DNA of 48,157 nt, taken from Microbacterium oxydans (GTDB taxonomy: Bacteria > Actinomycetota > Actinomycetes > Actinomycetales > Microbacteriaceae). The stretch covers positions 1-48,157 of the forward strand of contig NZ_JYIV01000011.1 of NCBI RefSeq assembly GCF_000956405.1, in the 5' to 3' direction. The position numbers were made by a program, and so were the translations under genes. The notes under the pieces are model-generated. The model had not been told where the DNA came from. It ran no database searches and saw only the letters and a program-made list of their open reading frames with translations. This document shows positions 8,090 through 15,937 of this stretch, one piece after another. Numbering within the stretch: the first letter of the stretch is position 1; each line of letters opens with the position of its first letter.

Positions 8090-8722
8090 GAAGCCGTCGT
8101 CGACGGCGGCGATCGACACGTGCGTGAGGTCGTCCACGTGCGCGGTCGGCGCGTGGGCGGCGGCGTGCGGGCCGACGCCGATCACTCGCATGCCCGCGGC
8201 GTGGGCGGCCTGGATCCCGGCGCCGGAGTCTTCGAACACGAGGCAGTCCGCGGGGTCGACGCCCAGAGTGCGCGCAGCGAGGAGGAAGCCCTCCGGGTCG
8301 GGCTTCGACGCCGACACGTTCTCGGCCGTCACGGCGAGGGCGGGCACGGTCAGCCCGGCCTGCCGCATCCGCGCGGTCATCAAGGCGACGTTGGCGGAGG
8401 TCACGATCGCGTGGGCGAAGGGCTCCAGAGCATCGAGCAGGCCGTCGGCGCCGGGGATCATGATGACGCCTTCCACGTCGGACGCCTCGTTCGCGAGCAT
8501 GACCTCGTTCTCGCGGAGGTTGATCGCGTGGTCGCGCTCGGGCAGCATGATCGCCATGCTCTGATGACCCTGACGTCCGTGCACGACGCTCAGCACCGTC
8601 TCTGGGGCGATCCCGTGGGGCTCCGCCCAGGCCAGCCACAGCCGCTCCACCACAGCGGTCGAGTCGACGAGTGTGCCGTCCATGTCGAGGAGGGCGGCGC
8701 GGGCGTGGATGGTCTGGGTCAT
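8072..8722 (-). CDS. HAD-IA family sugar phosphatase-like hydrolase
   Basis: 216 residues. HAD motif I LLDMDGTLVDS (11-21), motif II TSAN (about 108), motif III lysine in SASKPDP (about 138-144) and motif IV CLVFEDSGAGI (about 157-167) are all present, with an alpha-helical cap between motifs I and II as in sugar-phosphate phosphatases and beta-phosphoglucomutases. It probably dephosphorylates a small phosphosugar such as 2-deoxyglucose-6-phosphate or glycerol phosphate. It is a single gene on minus between the AKR and the transporter block; regulation is not evident. Confidence 0.9.
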   Translation of the reverse strand: MTQTIHARAALLDMDGTLVDSTAVVERLWLAWAEPHGIAPETVLSVVHGRQGHQSMAIMLPERDHAINLRENEVMLANEASDVEGVIMIPGADGLLDALEPFAHAIVTSANVALMTARMRQAGLTVPALAVTAENVSASKPDPEGFLLAARTLGVDPADCLVFEDSGAGIQAAHAAGMRVIGVGPHAAAHAPTAHVDDLTHVSIAAVDDGFELRIG

Positions 8723-8790
8723 CCTCTCAGGCTAATCCCCGCCGCCCGTTCGTCCCTGCCCGCTCGTCCTCGCCTGCCGCCCGTGTCTGC

Positions 8791-9483
8791 TCAGCCGCCG
8801 AGGTAGGCACGGTGCAGCAGCGCGGGGTCGGCCTGCAGCGCCTGTGCTGTGCCCTGGAAGGAGACGCGTCCGCCGGCGACGACCACCGCTTCCTCGGCCA
8901 GCCCGAGCGCGAGCTGGGTGAACTGCTCGACCAGCAGCACTCCGACCCCCGACTCGGCGATCGACTGCACGATCGGCATCAGCCGCAGGAACACGACGGG
9001 GGCGAGGCCGAGCGACATCTCGTCGATCAGCAGGATGCGCGGTTTCGCGGCGAACGCCCTGGCGAGCACGACCATCTGCTGCTCGCCGCCGGACAGCAGC
9101 GCGGTGGGGGCGTCGATGCGCTTCTCGAGTTCGGGGAACTGCGCCAGGACGGCATCGAACTCCGCAGGGGTGCGGGCCGTGAGCGAGAGGTTCTCGCGCA
9201 CGGTCAGCGACGGGAACACCGCTCGTCCCTGCTCGATGTGCACGATGCCGCGTCGTGCCCTGGTGACTCGGGAGAGCTTGTCGATGGGTTCGCCGTCGAG
9301 GGTGATGCTCCCCGCGGAGTGAGGGGTCACGCCCGAGACGGATTCGATCAGGCTGGTCTTGCCCGCGCCGTTGGGGCCGACCAGGGCCAGCACCTCGCCG
9401 CCGGCGACCCGCAGCGAGACGTCCGAGATGACCGGTCCGGCTCCGCGACTCACCGTCACGGCGTCCATCACGAGTTCGCTCAT
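8791..9483 (-). CDS. livF: Branched-chain-type ABC transporter ATPase (LivF-like)
   Basis: 230 residues. Walker A GPNGAGKTS (about 38-46), signature LSGGEQQMVVLARAF (about 134), Walker B ILLIDEMSLGLAP (about 156) and H-loop-region LLVEQ are all visible. Short LivF-type subunits lack a C-terminal extension, as here. The ATG at 9483 overlaps the stop of the permease-ATPase fusion by four bases (ATGA), which implies coupled translation. It is the last gene of a five- to seven-gene minus-strand operon. Together with the LivG domain it forms the nucleotide-binding dimer of a HAAT importer. The symbol is by family; the substrate may not be an amino acid. Confidence 0.9.
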   Translation of the reverse strand: MSELVMDAVTVSRGAGPVISDVSLRVAGGEVLALVGPNGAGKTSLIESVSGVTPHSAGSITLDGEPIDKLSRVTRARRGIVHIEQGRAVFPSLTVRENLSLTARTPAEFDAVLAQFPELEKRIDAPTALLSGGEQQMVVLARAFAAKPRILLIDEMSLGLAPVVFLRLMPIVQSIAESGVGVLLVEQFTQLALGLAEEAVVVAGGRVSFQGTAQALQADPALLHRAYLGG

Positions 9484-11252
9484 GTCAGCAGCTCCGTCTC
9501 TCCCATGTAGGCCTTCACCACGTCGGGGTTCGCGAGCACCTCGGCCTGCGGTCCGCTCGCCAGCACCCGACCGAAGTCGAGCACGGTCAGGGTGGGGCAG
9601 ACGGAGCGCACGAGGTCGAGGTCGTGCTCGATGATGATCAGGGCGACGCCGTAGCGTGCCGGCAGGTCTCGCAGACGTGCCGCGAGCGCCAGGTGCTCCT
9701 CGTGCGACAGGCCGGCAGCGGGCTCGTCGAGGATCAGCAGGCGGGGTCGGGCGGCGACGTTCGCGGCGACCTCCACCAGCCGTCGGGTACCGACGTCGAC
9801 ACTCGACAGACGTGCGCGGGCGTGCGGGCAGCCGAAGAACTCCAGCACCTCGTCGATGTCGGCCTTCGCGAGCCGGCGTCTGGCCACGAACCGCACGTAG
9901 GCGCCGACCGTGAGCGCGGGCGGGACCCGATCCTGTTGGAACGTGCGCCGCAGCCCCCATCTCGCACGACGGGTGGGGGAGAGACCGGCCAGATCGCGGT
10001 CGTCGAGCAGCACGCGTCCTCCGTGCTTCGGCAGGAAGCCGCTGATTGCGTCGACGAAGGTCGACTTCCCGGCACCGTTGGGCCCGATCAGCCCCATGAT
10101 CGACGCAGCCGGCACCTGGAACGACACATCATCCAGTGCCTTGAGTGCGCCGAACTGCACCGTCAGACCCTCCACGGTGAGCACGGGCGCACCGTGGAGG
10201 ATGGCATCGTCGACCGTCGCCGTGGTCGTCGTCGTGACGACCGAGGCATCGGCTCCGGCATCGGCGGGCAGCGCGGTGAGCTGCGCGTTCGCGGTTCTCC
10301 GGTCCGCGCGGCGGTAGAGCAGGTTGCGGATGCCCTGGCCGAGGTTGGTGCCGCTGGTGAGCGCCTGCACGCCCAGCACGCCGAAGACGACGAAGGCCCA
10401 GTCCTGCGGCACGCCCCAGCGCTTGAGGAGCTCGGGCACGAGCACCCAGAGCAGCCCGCCGAAGATCGCCATGTCGATCAGGTGGGCGCCGGACATGATC
10501 GCCAGCACGTAGAGCGCGAGCGACTGCAGCGGGGTGAAGCTCGACGCGAACGGCAGCTGCACCTGACCGGCCAGCAGCCCGCCCGAGATGCCGCCGAGGG
10601 CCGCGGAGACGGCGAAGGCGGTCAGCTTGGCCGCCTGAACGCTCTGCCCCGAGGCGGCGGTTCCCCGTTCGGAGAATGCCACGGCCTTCCAGCTCGACCC
10701 CCAGCGGCCACGCTGCAGGAAGAACACGCCGAGGGCGCAGACCGCGAGCACGACGATGGAGAGGAAGAAGAACTGACGGTCGTTCGAGAACATCTCCGGT
10801 CGTTCGATGGCGGTGCCGTCCGCCGAGCCGGGGAACTGGATCTGCACCAGCGTGACGTCGGCCGCTGCGGCGAAGCCGAGGGTCACGACCGCCAGGTTCA
10901 CCCCCCGCAGTCGCAGGGCGGGGAGGCCGACCAGGATCCCGACGAGCCCTGCGGCGATACCGCCGAGGAGCAGCCACAGGAGGAATCCGCCCGGTGCCTG
11001 CAGGACGTTGAGCAGCGAGACGATCCACGCGCCGACGGCGGCGAACGTGAGCTGGCACAGGGCGATCATCCCCGCCGAGCCGGTCACGATGCCGAGGCCG
11101 AGGATGGCGATGGCGGCGGTGACGGCGCTGATGGCGAGGAAGACGAAGTACCCGGGCAGGGCCGAGCTGAGGATCGCACCGACCCCGATGCCGACGAGGG
11201 CGACGGCGAACGGCCAGGTGATGCGGAACCAGGGGCGGTCAGCGAGCGGCAT
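9480..11252 (-). CDS. Fused LivM permease and LivG ATPase
   Basis: 590 residues. Residues 1-330 form a LivM-type permease with 8-10 membrane helices and the conserved GLPALRLRGVNLAVVTLGFA segment. A Thr/Ala-rich linker (about 335-365) leads to a LivG-type ATPase with Walker A GPNGAGKST (about 394) and Walker B LLILDEPAAGLS (about 513). The ABC signature is unusual: the LSGGQ position reads as DVGTRRLVEVA. The ATG at 11252 has AGGAGGTGTGGG just inside the end of livH, and the genes overlap by 14 bases. Such fusions are known in Actinobacteria. The protein would supply one membrane half and one ATPase half of the importer. Confidence 0.88.
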   Translation of the reverse strand: MPLADRPWFRITWPFAVALVGIGVGAILSSALPGYFVFLAISAVTAAIAILGLGIVTGSAGMIALCQLTFAAVGAWIVSLLNVLQAPGGFLLWLLLGGIAAGLVGILVGLPALRLRGVNLAVVTLGFAAAADVTLVQIQFPGSADGTAIERPEMFSNDRQFFFLSIVVLAVCALGVFFLQRGRWGSSWKAVAFSERGTAASGQSVQAAKLTAFAVSAALGGISGGLLAGQVQLPFASSFTPLQSLALYVLAIMSGAHLIDMAIFGGLLWVLVPELLKRWGVPQDWAFVVFGVLGVQALTSGTNLGQGIRNLLYRRADRRTANAQLTALPADAGADASVVTTTTTATVDDAILHGAPVLTVEGLTVQFGALKALDDVSFQVPAASIMGLIGPNGAGKSTFVDAISGFLPKHGGRVLLDDRDLAGLSPTRRARWGLRRTFQQDRVPPALTVGAYVRFVARRRLAKADIDEVLEFFGCPHARARLSSVDVGTRRLVEVAANVAARPRLLILDEPAAGLSHEEHLALAARLRDLPARYGVALIIIEHDLDLVRSVCPTLTVLDFGRVLASGPQAEVLANPDVVKAYMGETELLT

Positions 11253-12099
11253 CCCACACCTCCTTGCGCTGCGTCCAGAGCAGCAGGACGACGATGAACA
11301 GGAACGGGAGGAAGTTGCGCACCAGCGCCACCTCGTCGATCTGGGCGACGAGTCCGCCGAGCACGCCGAGGACGAGTCCCCCGACCACAGCGAGGTCGAG
11401 GCGACGGAAGCCCCCGAGGAGCGCGGCTGCGGCGGCGGGCACGATGAGCATCGACAGGCTCGTGGCGTCGTTGGACTGCGACGGCGCCACGATGATGATC
11501 GCGATCGCGCTGATCACACCGGTGACGAACCACACCGCGATGGAGAGCGGCCGCGAGCGGATGCCGAGCAGCTCCGCCGTCGTGGGGCGCTCGGAGAGGG
11601 CGCGCAGCTGCGTTCCGACCCTGGTGCGACGCAGGACGATGCGCACGGCGACGGCTGTCACGATCGCCATCGCGACGGTCGCGACGGTGACCTGGCTGAC
11701 GACGACGCCGCCGATCGTGAAAGCGGGCCCGGCGATGATCGGCGCGAACGGCTGCGGCTTGTTGCCGAACAGGATGAACGACATCGAGATCAGCAGCAGC
11801 AGCGGGCCGACGGTCATGGCCGAGCGGGTCGTGGTCGACGCCTCGGACAGCCACGTCGCCGCGATGAACCCGATCGCCGCGGCCAGCAGACCCGCCACGA
11901 GCACACCGAGCACGGATCCGACCCAGATGGGCAGCCCGAGTTCGCGCACGAACCAGACGGCCGTGAAGCCGCCGAACATGCCGGTCGCGGCCTGGGCGAA
12001 GTTGACGACCCGCACGAGCCGGGACATGAGCGTCAGGCATACGCCGAGAACCGCGTAGAGACCGCCGGCGGCGAGTCCCGCGATGGCACCTTGCAGCAT
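11239..12099 (-). CDS. livH: Branched-chain-type ABC transporter permease (LivH-like)
   Basis: 286 residues with about eight membrane helices. The N-terminal GAIAGLAAGGLYAVLGVCLTLMSR and VVNFAQAATGMFG segments are the hallmark of LivH permeases. The ATG at 12099 follows AAAGGACGCCC. The gene lies between the substrate-binding protein (80-base gap holding a strong hairpin) and the LivM-LivG fusion (14-base overlap). It pairs with the LivM half to form the channel. The symbol is by family only. Confidence 0.88.
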   Translation of the reverse strand: MLQGAIAGLAAGGLYAVLGVCLTLMSRLVRVVNFAQAATGMFGGFTAVWFVRELGLPIWVGSVLGVLVAGLLAAAIGFIAATWLSEASTTTRSAMTVGPLLLLISMSFILFGNKPQPFAPIIAGPAFTIGGVVVSQVTVATVAMAIVTAVAVRIVLRRTRVGTQLRALSERPTTAELLGIRSRPLSIAVWFVTGVISAIAIIIVAPSQSNDATSLSMLIVPAAAAALLGGFRRLDLAVVGGLVLGVLGGLVAQIDEVALVRNFLPFLFIVVLLLWTQRKEVWDAAR

Positions 12100-12136
12100 G
12101 GGCGTCCTTTCTGTTCCGAGGGGGAGGGCGGAAGGT

Positions 12137-12168
12137 GCCTGCCGCCGGTAATGCGCCCGGCGGCAGGC
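12137..12168 (-). terminator. Intercistronic hairpin between the binding-protein gene and livH
   Basis: GCCTGCCGCCGG (12137-12148) and its exact complement (12157-12168) form a 12-base-pair stem with an 8-base loop, starting 12 bases after the binding-protein stop. There is no U-run on the minus transcript, so partial termination or 3'-end protection of the binding-protein message is more likely than full termination. Confidence 0.75.
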
Positions 12169-12179
12169 GGTCAGGTGGA

Positions 12180-13352
12180 CTACTCGCCGATGCGGAGCCA
12201 GTCGTCGGCGACCTGCTCCCAGGCGTGGGTGCCGGACTTGAGGATGATCGGCCAGCCCGCGGTGTTCTGCGTGCCGAACGCGTAGGGCGTGCCGACCATC
12301 GGGTTCTCGATCGGCTCCATGTTCTTCAGCGCCTCGGAGACGCTCTCCCGGGTGATGTCGCCGTCGATGCCCTTGAGCACCTCGATGAAGTAGGTTGCGG
12401 CGAGGTAGCCGCCCTGGCTGAACGACGTGAGCGGGATGTCGTTGTCCTCCATGAGGGTGCGCCAGTCGGCGTTGATCTCGCTGTCGTCCGTGAACGGGTA
12501 GAACTCCGCGGGAACGTAGATGCCGGCTCCCGCATCGTCCACGGCCTCGGCGAAGTTCTCGCTGTAGACGCTCGTCAGGTACAGCCAGGTCACGTCGTCC
12601 CAGCCCTGGGCGTTCGCGGCCTTGACCTGACCGATCGCGTCCGGCTCGACGGGGTTGATCGCGAGGGCCTTGCAGCCGGCTTCGCGCGCCTTGACGATGT
12701 AGGGCGTGTAGTCGGATGCGCCGTACGGGACGGTGTCGTCCACGTACTTCGGCTCCTTGCCGGTGATCTCCGACCACTTGTCGATCGCGGCCTGGTAGGT
12801 CGGTCGGGTGGAGCCGGCGATCTCGAGGAGGATGCAGATGTCGTCGAGGCCGAGCACCTCGGAGCCGTACTGCAGCGTGAGGGTCATGTCGTTGAAGGGG
12901 CCGACGTTCGCCGGGGAGATGTTCTCGCTGTCGAAGCAGCCGGTGTCGACACCGATGCCCGGCATCGACAGGATGCTCTCCTGCTCGTAGTACTTGGCGT
13001 TGATCTCGCACTCGATCAGGCTCGCGGAGCCGACCAGCGCGACGGCGCCGTCGCTGCCGACCAGCTCCCGGGCCGAGGCGGTCGCCGTGGCGGGGTCGCC
13101 CTTGTCGTCGAGGGTCTTGTAGTCGATCTTCCGGCCGTCCAGTCCGCCAGCGTCGTTGAAGGCGTCGAACACCGCGGCTGCTGCCTGGGACGCCTCGGGG
13201 AAGGTGGCCGGCCCGCTGATGGTGTTGATGGACCCGACCACGATCGGGGCGCCGTCGCCCCCGCCGGATCCGTCATCTCCTCCGGCGCAGCCGGCCAGGG
13301 CGAGGGCTGCCACGGCGATGAGTGCCGCGGTGCCTGATACTCGCTTGTTCAT
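12180..13352 (-). CDS. Substrate-binding lipoprotein of the Liv-type ABC transporter
   Basis: 390 residues, periplasmic-binding-protein type 1 fold. The signal peptide ends in the lipobox LALAGC with the lipidated cysteine at 22, then a Gly/Asp-rich tether and IVVGSINTISGPATFPEASQAA, the ligand-fold start. It captures the solute outside the cell for LivH and LivM. The ATG at 13352 follows AGGCAGGAATCAC. A hairpin after its stop probably raises its level relative to the membrane genes. The two preceding genes (SnoaL-like, MoaF-like) suggest a ligand other than plain branched-chain amino acids. The leader contains a three-unit 17-base repeat. Confidence 0.9.
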   Translation of the reverse strand: MNKRVSGTAALIAVAALALAGCAGGDDGSGGGDGAPIVVGSINTISGPATFPEASQAAAAVFDAFNDAGGLDGRKIDYKTLDDKGDPATATASARELVGSDGAVALVGSASLIECEINAKYYEQESILSMPGIGVDTGCFDSENISPANVGPFNDMTLTLQYGSEVLGLDDICILLEIAGSTRPTYQAAIDKWSEITGKEPKYVDDTVPYGASDYTPYIVKAREAGCKALAINPVEPDAIGQVKAANAQGWDDVTWLYLTSVYSENFAEAVDDAGAGIYVPAEFYPFTDDSEINADWRTLMEDNDIPLTSFSQGGYLAATYFIEVLKGIDGDITRESVSEALKNMEPIENPMVGTPYAFGTQNTAGWPIILKSGTHAWEQVADDWLRIGE

Positions 13353-13389
13353 GTGATTCCTGCCTCTCGAATTCGGATCGTGCTGTGCG

Positions 13390-13440
13390 TGCGGTGCGTG
13401 TGGTGGTGCGGTGTGTGTGGCGGTGCGGTGCGTGTCGCGA
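13390..13440. repeat. Three tandem 17-base repeats ahead of the binding-protein gene
   Basis: Units begin at 13390, 13407 and 13424; each starts TGCGGTG and continues YGTGTSG. The first fourteen bases are nearly identical across units. The array fills most of the 91-base gap between the SnoaL-like stop and the binding-protein start, and so lies in the transcribed leader. Confidence 0.8.
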
Positions 13441-13443
13441 GCC

Positions 13444-13833
13444 TCAGTCGCGCAGTGCGCGGGACACGAGCTCCGTGTCGGTGAACTGCTCGAAGGCCAC
13501 GACCCTGCCGTCGGCCAGGCGCCACACATGGGCCACACGTGCCGCGAAGAAGCGGCCGGTGCGCCGGTAGGTGCCGGAGTACGTGCCGATGCCCACGACC
13601 GCATCGCCCGCGTCGAGGACCTCGTCGATCGCCACGGTGTAGTCGTCCCAGTCCTCCTGGATGCGCTGGAACACGTTGGCGGCCACCGCGTCGGGGCCGA
13701 TGTAGGTTCCCGCGTAGGGGAAGCCGGCGGCTTCGGTCCACTGCACATCGGATGCGAGCGGTGCGAGCATCCCGTCGAGGTCGCCGCGGTCGCTCGCCGC
13801 ATAGTGCTCGCGGATGATGTCGGCATTGCCCAT
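13444..13833 (-). CDS. SnoaL/NTF2-like small protein
   Basis: 129 residues with the NTF2-like cone pattern: N-terminal helix ADIIREHYAASDRGDLDGMLAPLASDVQW, then beta strands including VVGIGTYSGTYRRTGRFFAARVAHVWRLADGRVVAFEQFTD (written in the sense of the fold; residues 80-120). Such proteins are small cyclases, isomerases, hydratases or ligand-binding proteins. The ATG at 13833 follows CAGGAGACACC, 24 bases after the MoaF-like stop, so it is in the transporter operon. It could process the imported compound. No catalytic assignment is possible. Confidence 0.82.
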   Translation of the reverse strand: MGNADIIREHYAASDRGDLDGMLAPLASDVQWTEAAGFPYAGTYIGPDAVAANVFQRIQEDWDDYTVAIDEVLDAGDAVVGIGTYSGTYRRTGRFFAARVAHVWRLADGRVVAFEQFTDTELVSRALRD

Positions 13834-13857
13834 GGTGTCTCCTGTTCTCGCTGTCGA

Positions 13858-14646
13858 TCAGACGGGCTGCGCGTCGGGGTAGGCGACCGAGCCGAGCGGG
13901 TAGATGTGCCCGCCGGCCTTGGAGTGCTCGGAGTCGCCCTCGCCGTTCAGCCCGAGGAAGATCCCGGTCGTCATCAGCTGGTAGCCGAGGTCGTGCAGCC
14001 AGACGCTCGCGACGGCGATGCGGAACTCGCGGAAGCAGAACAGATACAGGCCGTCGGCGAACTTCCAGACGGTCGACAGGTCCATGTCGCCGTGACCGCG
14101 CTGCACGCCCTCCAGGCACTGCCACGCGTACCGCTGGCTCGACACGTACACGTGCTCGTACAGGTGGTGCGGGCTGTAGCGGTAGATGTTGCGCTTGCCG
14201 ATCAGGTCGCGGCTGGGGCCGGGAACCTCGCCCGTGGCCGCTCCGGCATCCGTCGTCGCCGCCCAGAAGTCCTGGCCGACCTGCGGCGTGCCCTCGACGG
14301 CCTCGGCGGCGATACGCGAGCGGATGACGGTCGCCCGATGCGTGGTGGAGGAGACGACGACCGTCAGGGCCTCGCGCTCGCGGCTCTCGAACGGGATGTT
14401 GACGAACACGACGTCCTCGCGCACGCGGACGGCGTCATACGGGTCTCTGCCGTCGGTGCCGAAGCCCTCCCAGGTGACGGCCTCCTCGTCGAAGCGCAGC
14501 GAGAGCGTGCCGCCGTCGTCGAGGGTCAGCGTCAGGGAGGTGCCGGCGAGCTGCGTGCTCGGCAGGCGGAAGGTGTCGATCCCGGCGGCGAACTCATCGT
14601 AGGTTCGCCATTCATCCAGTGCCGGGTCGGTCGTGATGTCGGTCAT
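13858..14646 (-). CDS. MoaF-like (calycin-fold) protein, copy 2
   Basis: 262 residues. The C-terminal half carries LYEHVYVSSQRYAWQCLEG (about 161-179), TVWKFADGLYLFCFRE and a late GIFLGLNGEG, matching the MoaF-like protein at 2071-2910 in the same order. It is probably the first gene of the operon with the SnoaL-like protein and the Liv transporter. The ATG at 14646 has no strong ribosome site, so an internal start is not excluded. As with copy 1, there is no molybdenum-cofactor gene nearby. Linkage to an importer and an AraC regulator suggests a role in small-molecule catabolism; inferred only. Confidence 0.8.
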   Translation of the reverse strand: MTDITTDPALDEWRTYDEFAAGIDTFRLPSTQLAGTSLTLTLDDGGTLSLRFDEEAVTWEGFGTDGRDPYDAVRVREDVVFVNIPFESREREALTVVVSSTTHRATVIRSRIAAEAVEGTPQVGQDFWAATTDAGAATGEVPGPSRDLIGKRNIYRYSPHHLYEHVYVSSQRYAWQCLEGVQRGHGDMDLSTVWKFADGLYLFCFREFRIAVASVWLHDLGYQLMTTGIFLGLNGEGDSEHSKAGGHIYPLGSVAYPDAQPV

Positions 14647-14866
14647 GCGGGTCCAGACGTCGCACGCGGCAGGGCCTCTTCGCCCCGGGCACCGCGTCGT
14701 CGCGATGCGCTTGCCTCATGCTCCGTCCCACGCCCTCAGACGCTCAAGGTCGCGGGGCCCATCGCGCGCCGAGAGTCAACCGGCGTGCCGTCCAGGGCAA
14801 GCGGGCATGACGGCGATTCCGCGCACGCCGGTCACCCGACCTGCGCGGCGGGTCTTCGTGTCGTGT

Positions 14867-15823
14867 TCAGTGAGCGGCGCGGTACTCGCTGGGGGAGATG
14901 CCGAACGCCGCCTTGAACGCGCGGCTGAAGTGCGCCGCGTCGACGAAGCCCCAGCGCGCGGCGATCGCGGCGACGGGCCGGTCTGCGAGCATCGGGTCGA
15001 GCAGGTCGCGGCGGCACTGCTCGAGACGACGCGTGCGGATCCACGTCGACACGGTCACACCCTGCTCCTGGAACAGGCCGTGCAGGTGGCGGGTCGAGAT
15101 GAAGTGTGCCGAGGCGATCGAGGCGGGCCCGAGGTCGGTCGACGCCAGGTTCCGGTCGATGTGGGAGCGGATGCGCTGCACGAGCGCGCGGTGCGGGTCG
15201 GCCGAGACGCCGTCGAGACCGAGTTCGCGGGTGAAGACCGTGGAGACGAGGTCGAGGGCGCTGTGCGCGAGGCGAGCCCCCGTCGCTCCGGCGAGCTGGT
15301 CGAGGTTCCCGGCGAGCTGGGTCAGGTACGGCACGACCACGCCGCCCAGGCCCTCCTGCCCAGAGATACGCACGGCGGTGAGCTGGCCGACCACGTCGGG
15401 AGGGAGGCTGAGGAGATGCTTCGGGAACATCACGACCATCGTGCGGAACCCCTCGTCGAAGACGAGTGAGTACGGTCGGTCGGTGTCGTACACGGCGAGA
15501 TCCCCGGCCTGGAGCACGGCCTCCCGATCGTCCTGGATCAGCAGACCGGTGCCGGCGAGCATCAGGCTGAGCTTGAAGTAGGAACGGTCGCCCCTGGCGA
15601 TCAGCTCGGGGGTTCGCTCCACGACGTGCGATGTGGCGCGCACCTCGGTCACGTGGACCTCATCGACCGACGCACCGCGGATGATTCCACGGAAATGGTC
15701 CGGCCCTGCCGTGGAGACCTGCAAGGGGACGAAAGACTCGGAGACGGCGGCTCTGAAATCACTGATGTTGCGCGCGACGAGAGTCGATACCGATTCGGCG
15801 GGGGCAGCGGGTGCACCGTTCAT
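14867..15823 (-). CDS. AraC-family transcriptional activator
   Basis: 318 residues. The N-terminal 170 residues resemble the AraC_binding_2 sensor (FeaR/NahR-neighbour type, with LSLMLAGTGLLIQDDREAVLQAGDLAVYDTDRPY). The C-terminal HTH pair is clear: IASAHFISTRHLHGLFQEQG (about 235-254) and VAAIAARWGFVDAAHFSRAFKAAFG (about 284-308), ending in the usual SPSEYR. It probably activates the MoaF-SnoaL-Liv operon, whose start is 220 bases downstream on the same strand, in response to an imported compound. It is divergent from the DUF998-like gene. Confidence 0.88.
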   Translation of the reverse strand: MNGAPAAPAESVSTLVARNISDFRAAVSESFVPLQVSTAGPDHFRGIIRGASVDEVHVTEVRATSHVVERTPELIARGDRSYFKLSLMLAGTGLLIQDDREAVLQAGDLAVYDTDRPYSLVFDEGFRTMVVMFPKHLLSLPPDVVGQLTAVRISGQEGLGGVVVPYLTQLAGNLDQLAGATGARLAHSALDLVSTVFTRELGLDGVSADPHRALVQRIRSHIDRNLASTDLGPASIASAHFISTRHLHGLFQEQGVTVSTWIRTRRLEQCRRDLLDPMLADRPVAAIAARWGFVDAAHFSRAFKAAFGISPSEYRAAH

Positions 15824-15868
15824 GACTGATCACCTCGGGTGGTGGAACGACGACGTTGTATACGATCC

Positions 15869-15900
15869 GTTCCGCGATGCTATCACCGGCGTCGCGGAAC
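15869..15900. promoter_or_regulatory. Inverted repeat around a putative extended -10 box
   Basis: GTTCCGCGA (15869-15877) and TCGCGGAAC (15892-15900) are perfect 9-base arms. The 14-base spacer begins TGCTATCAC, which reads as an extended -10 element for the rightward DUF998-like gene, with TTGTAT (15856-15861) as a distant -35. It is a candidate operator in the araC/DUF998 divergent region (15824-15937). Confidence 0.5.
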
Positions 15901-15937
15901 TGCGCGCCTTCTATGATGTGGACCGGGAAGGACGAGG

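Noticed and set aside
13381..13440. CRISPR array
   Set aside because: Units are 17 bases with no unique spacers; this is a simple tandem repeat and no cas gene is present.
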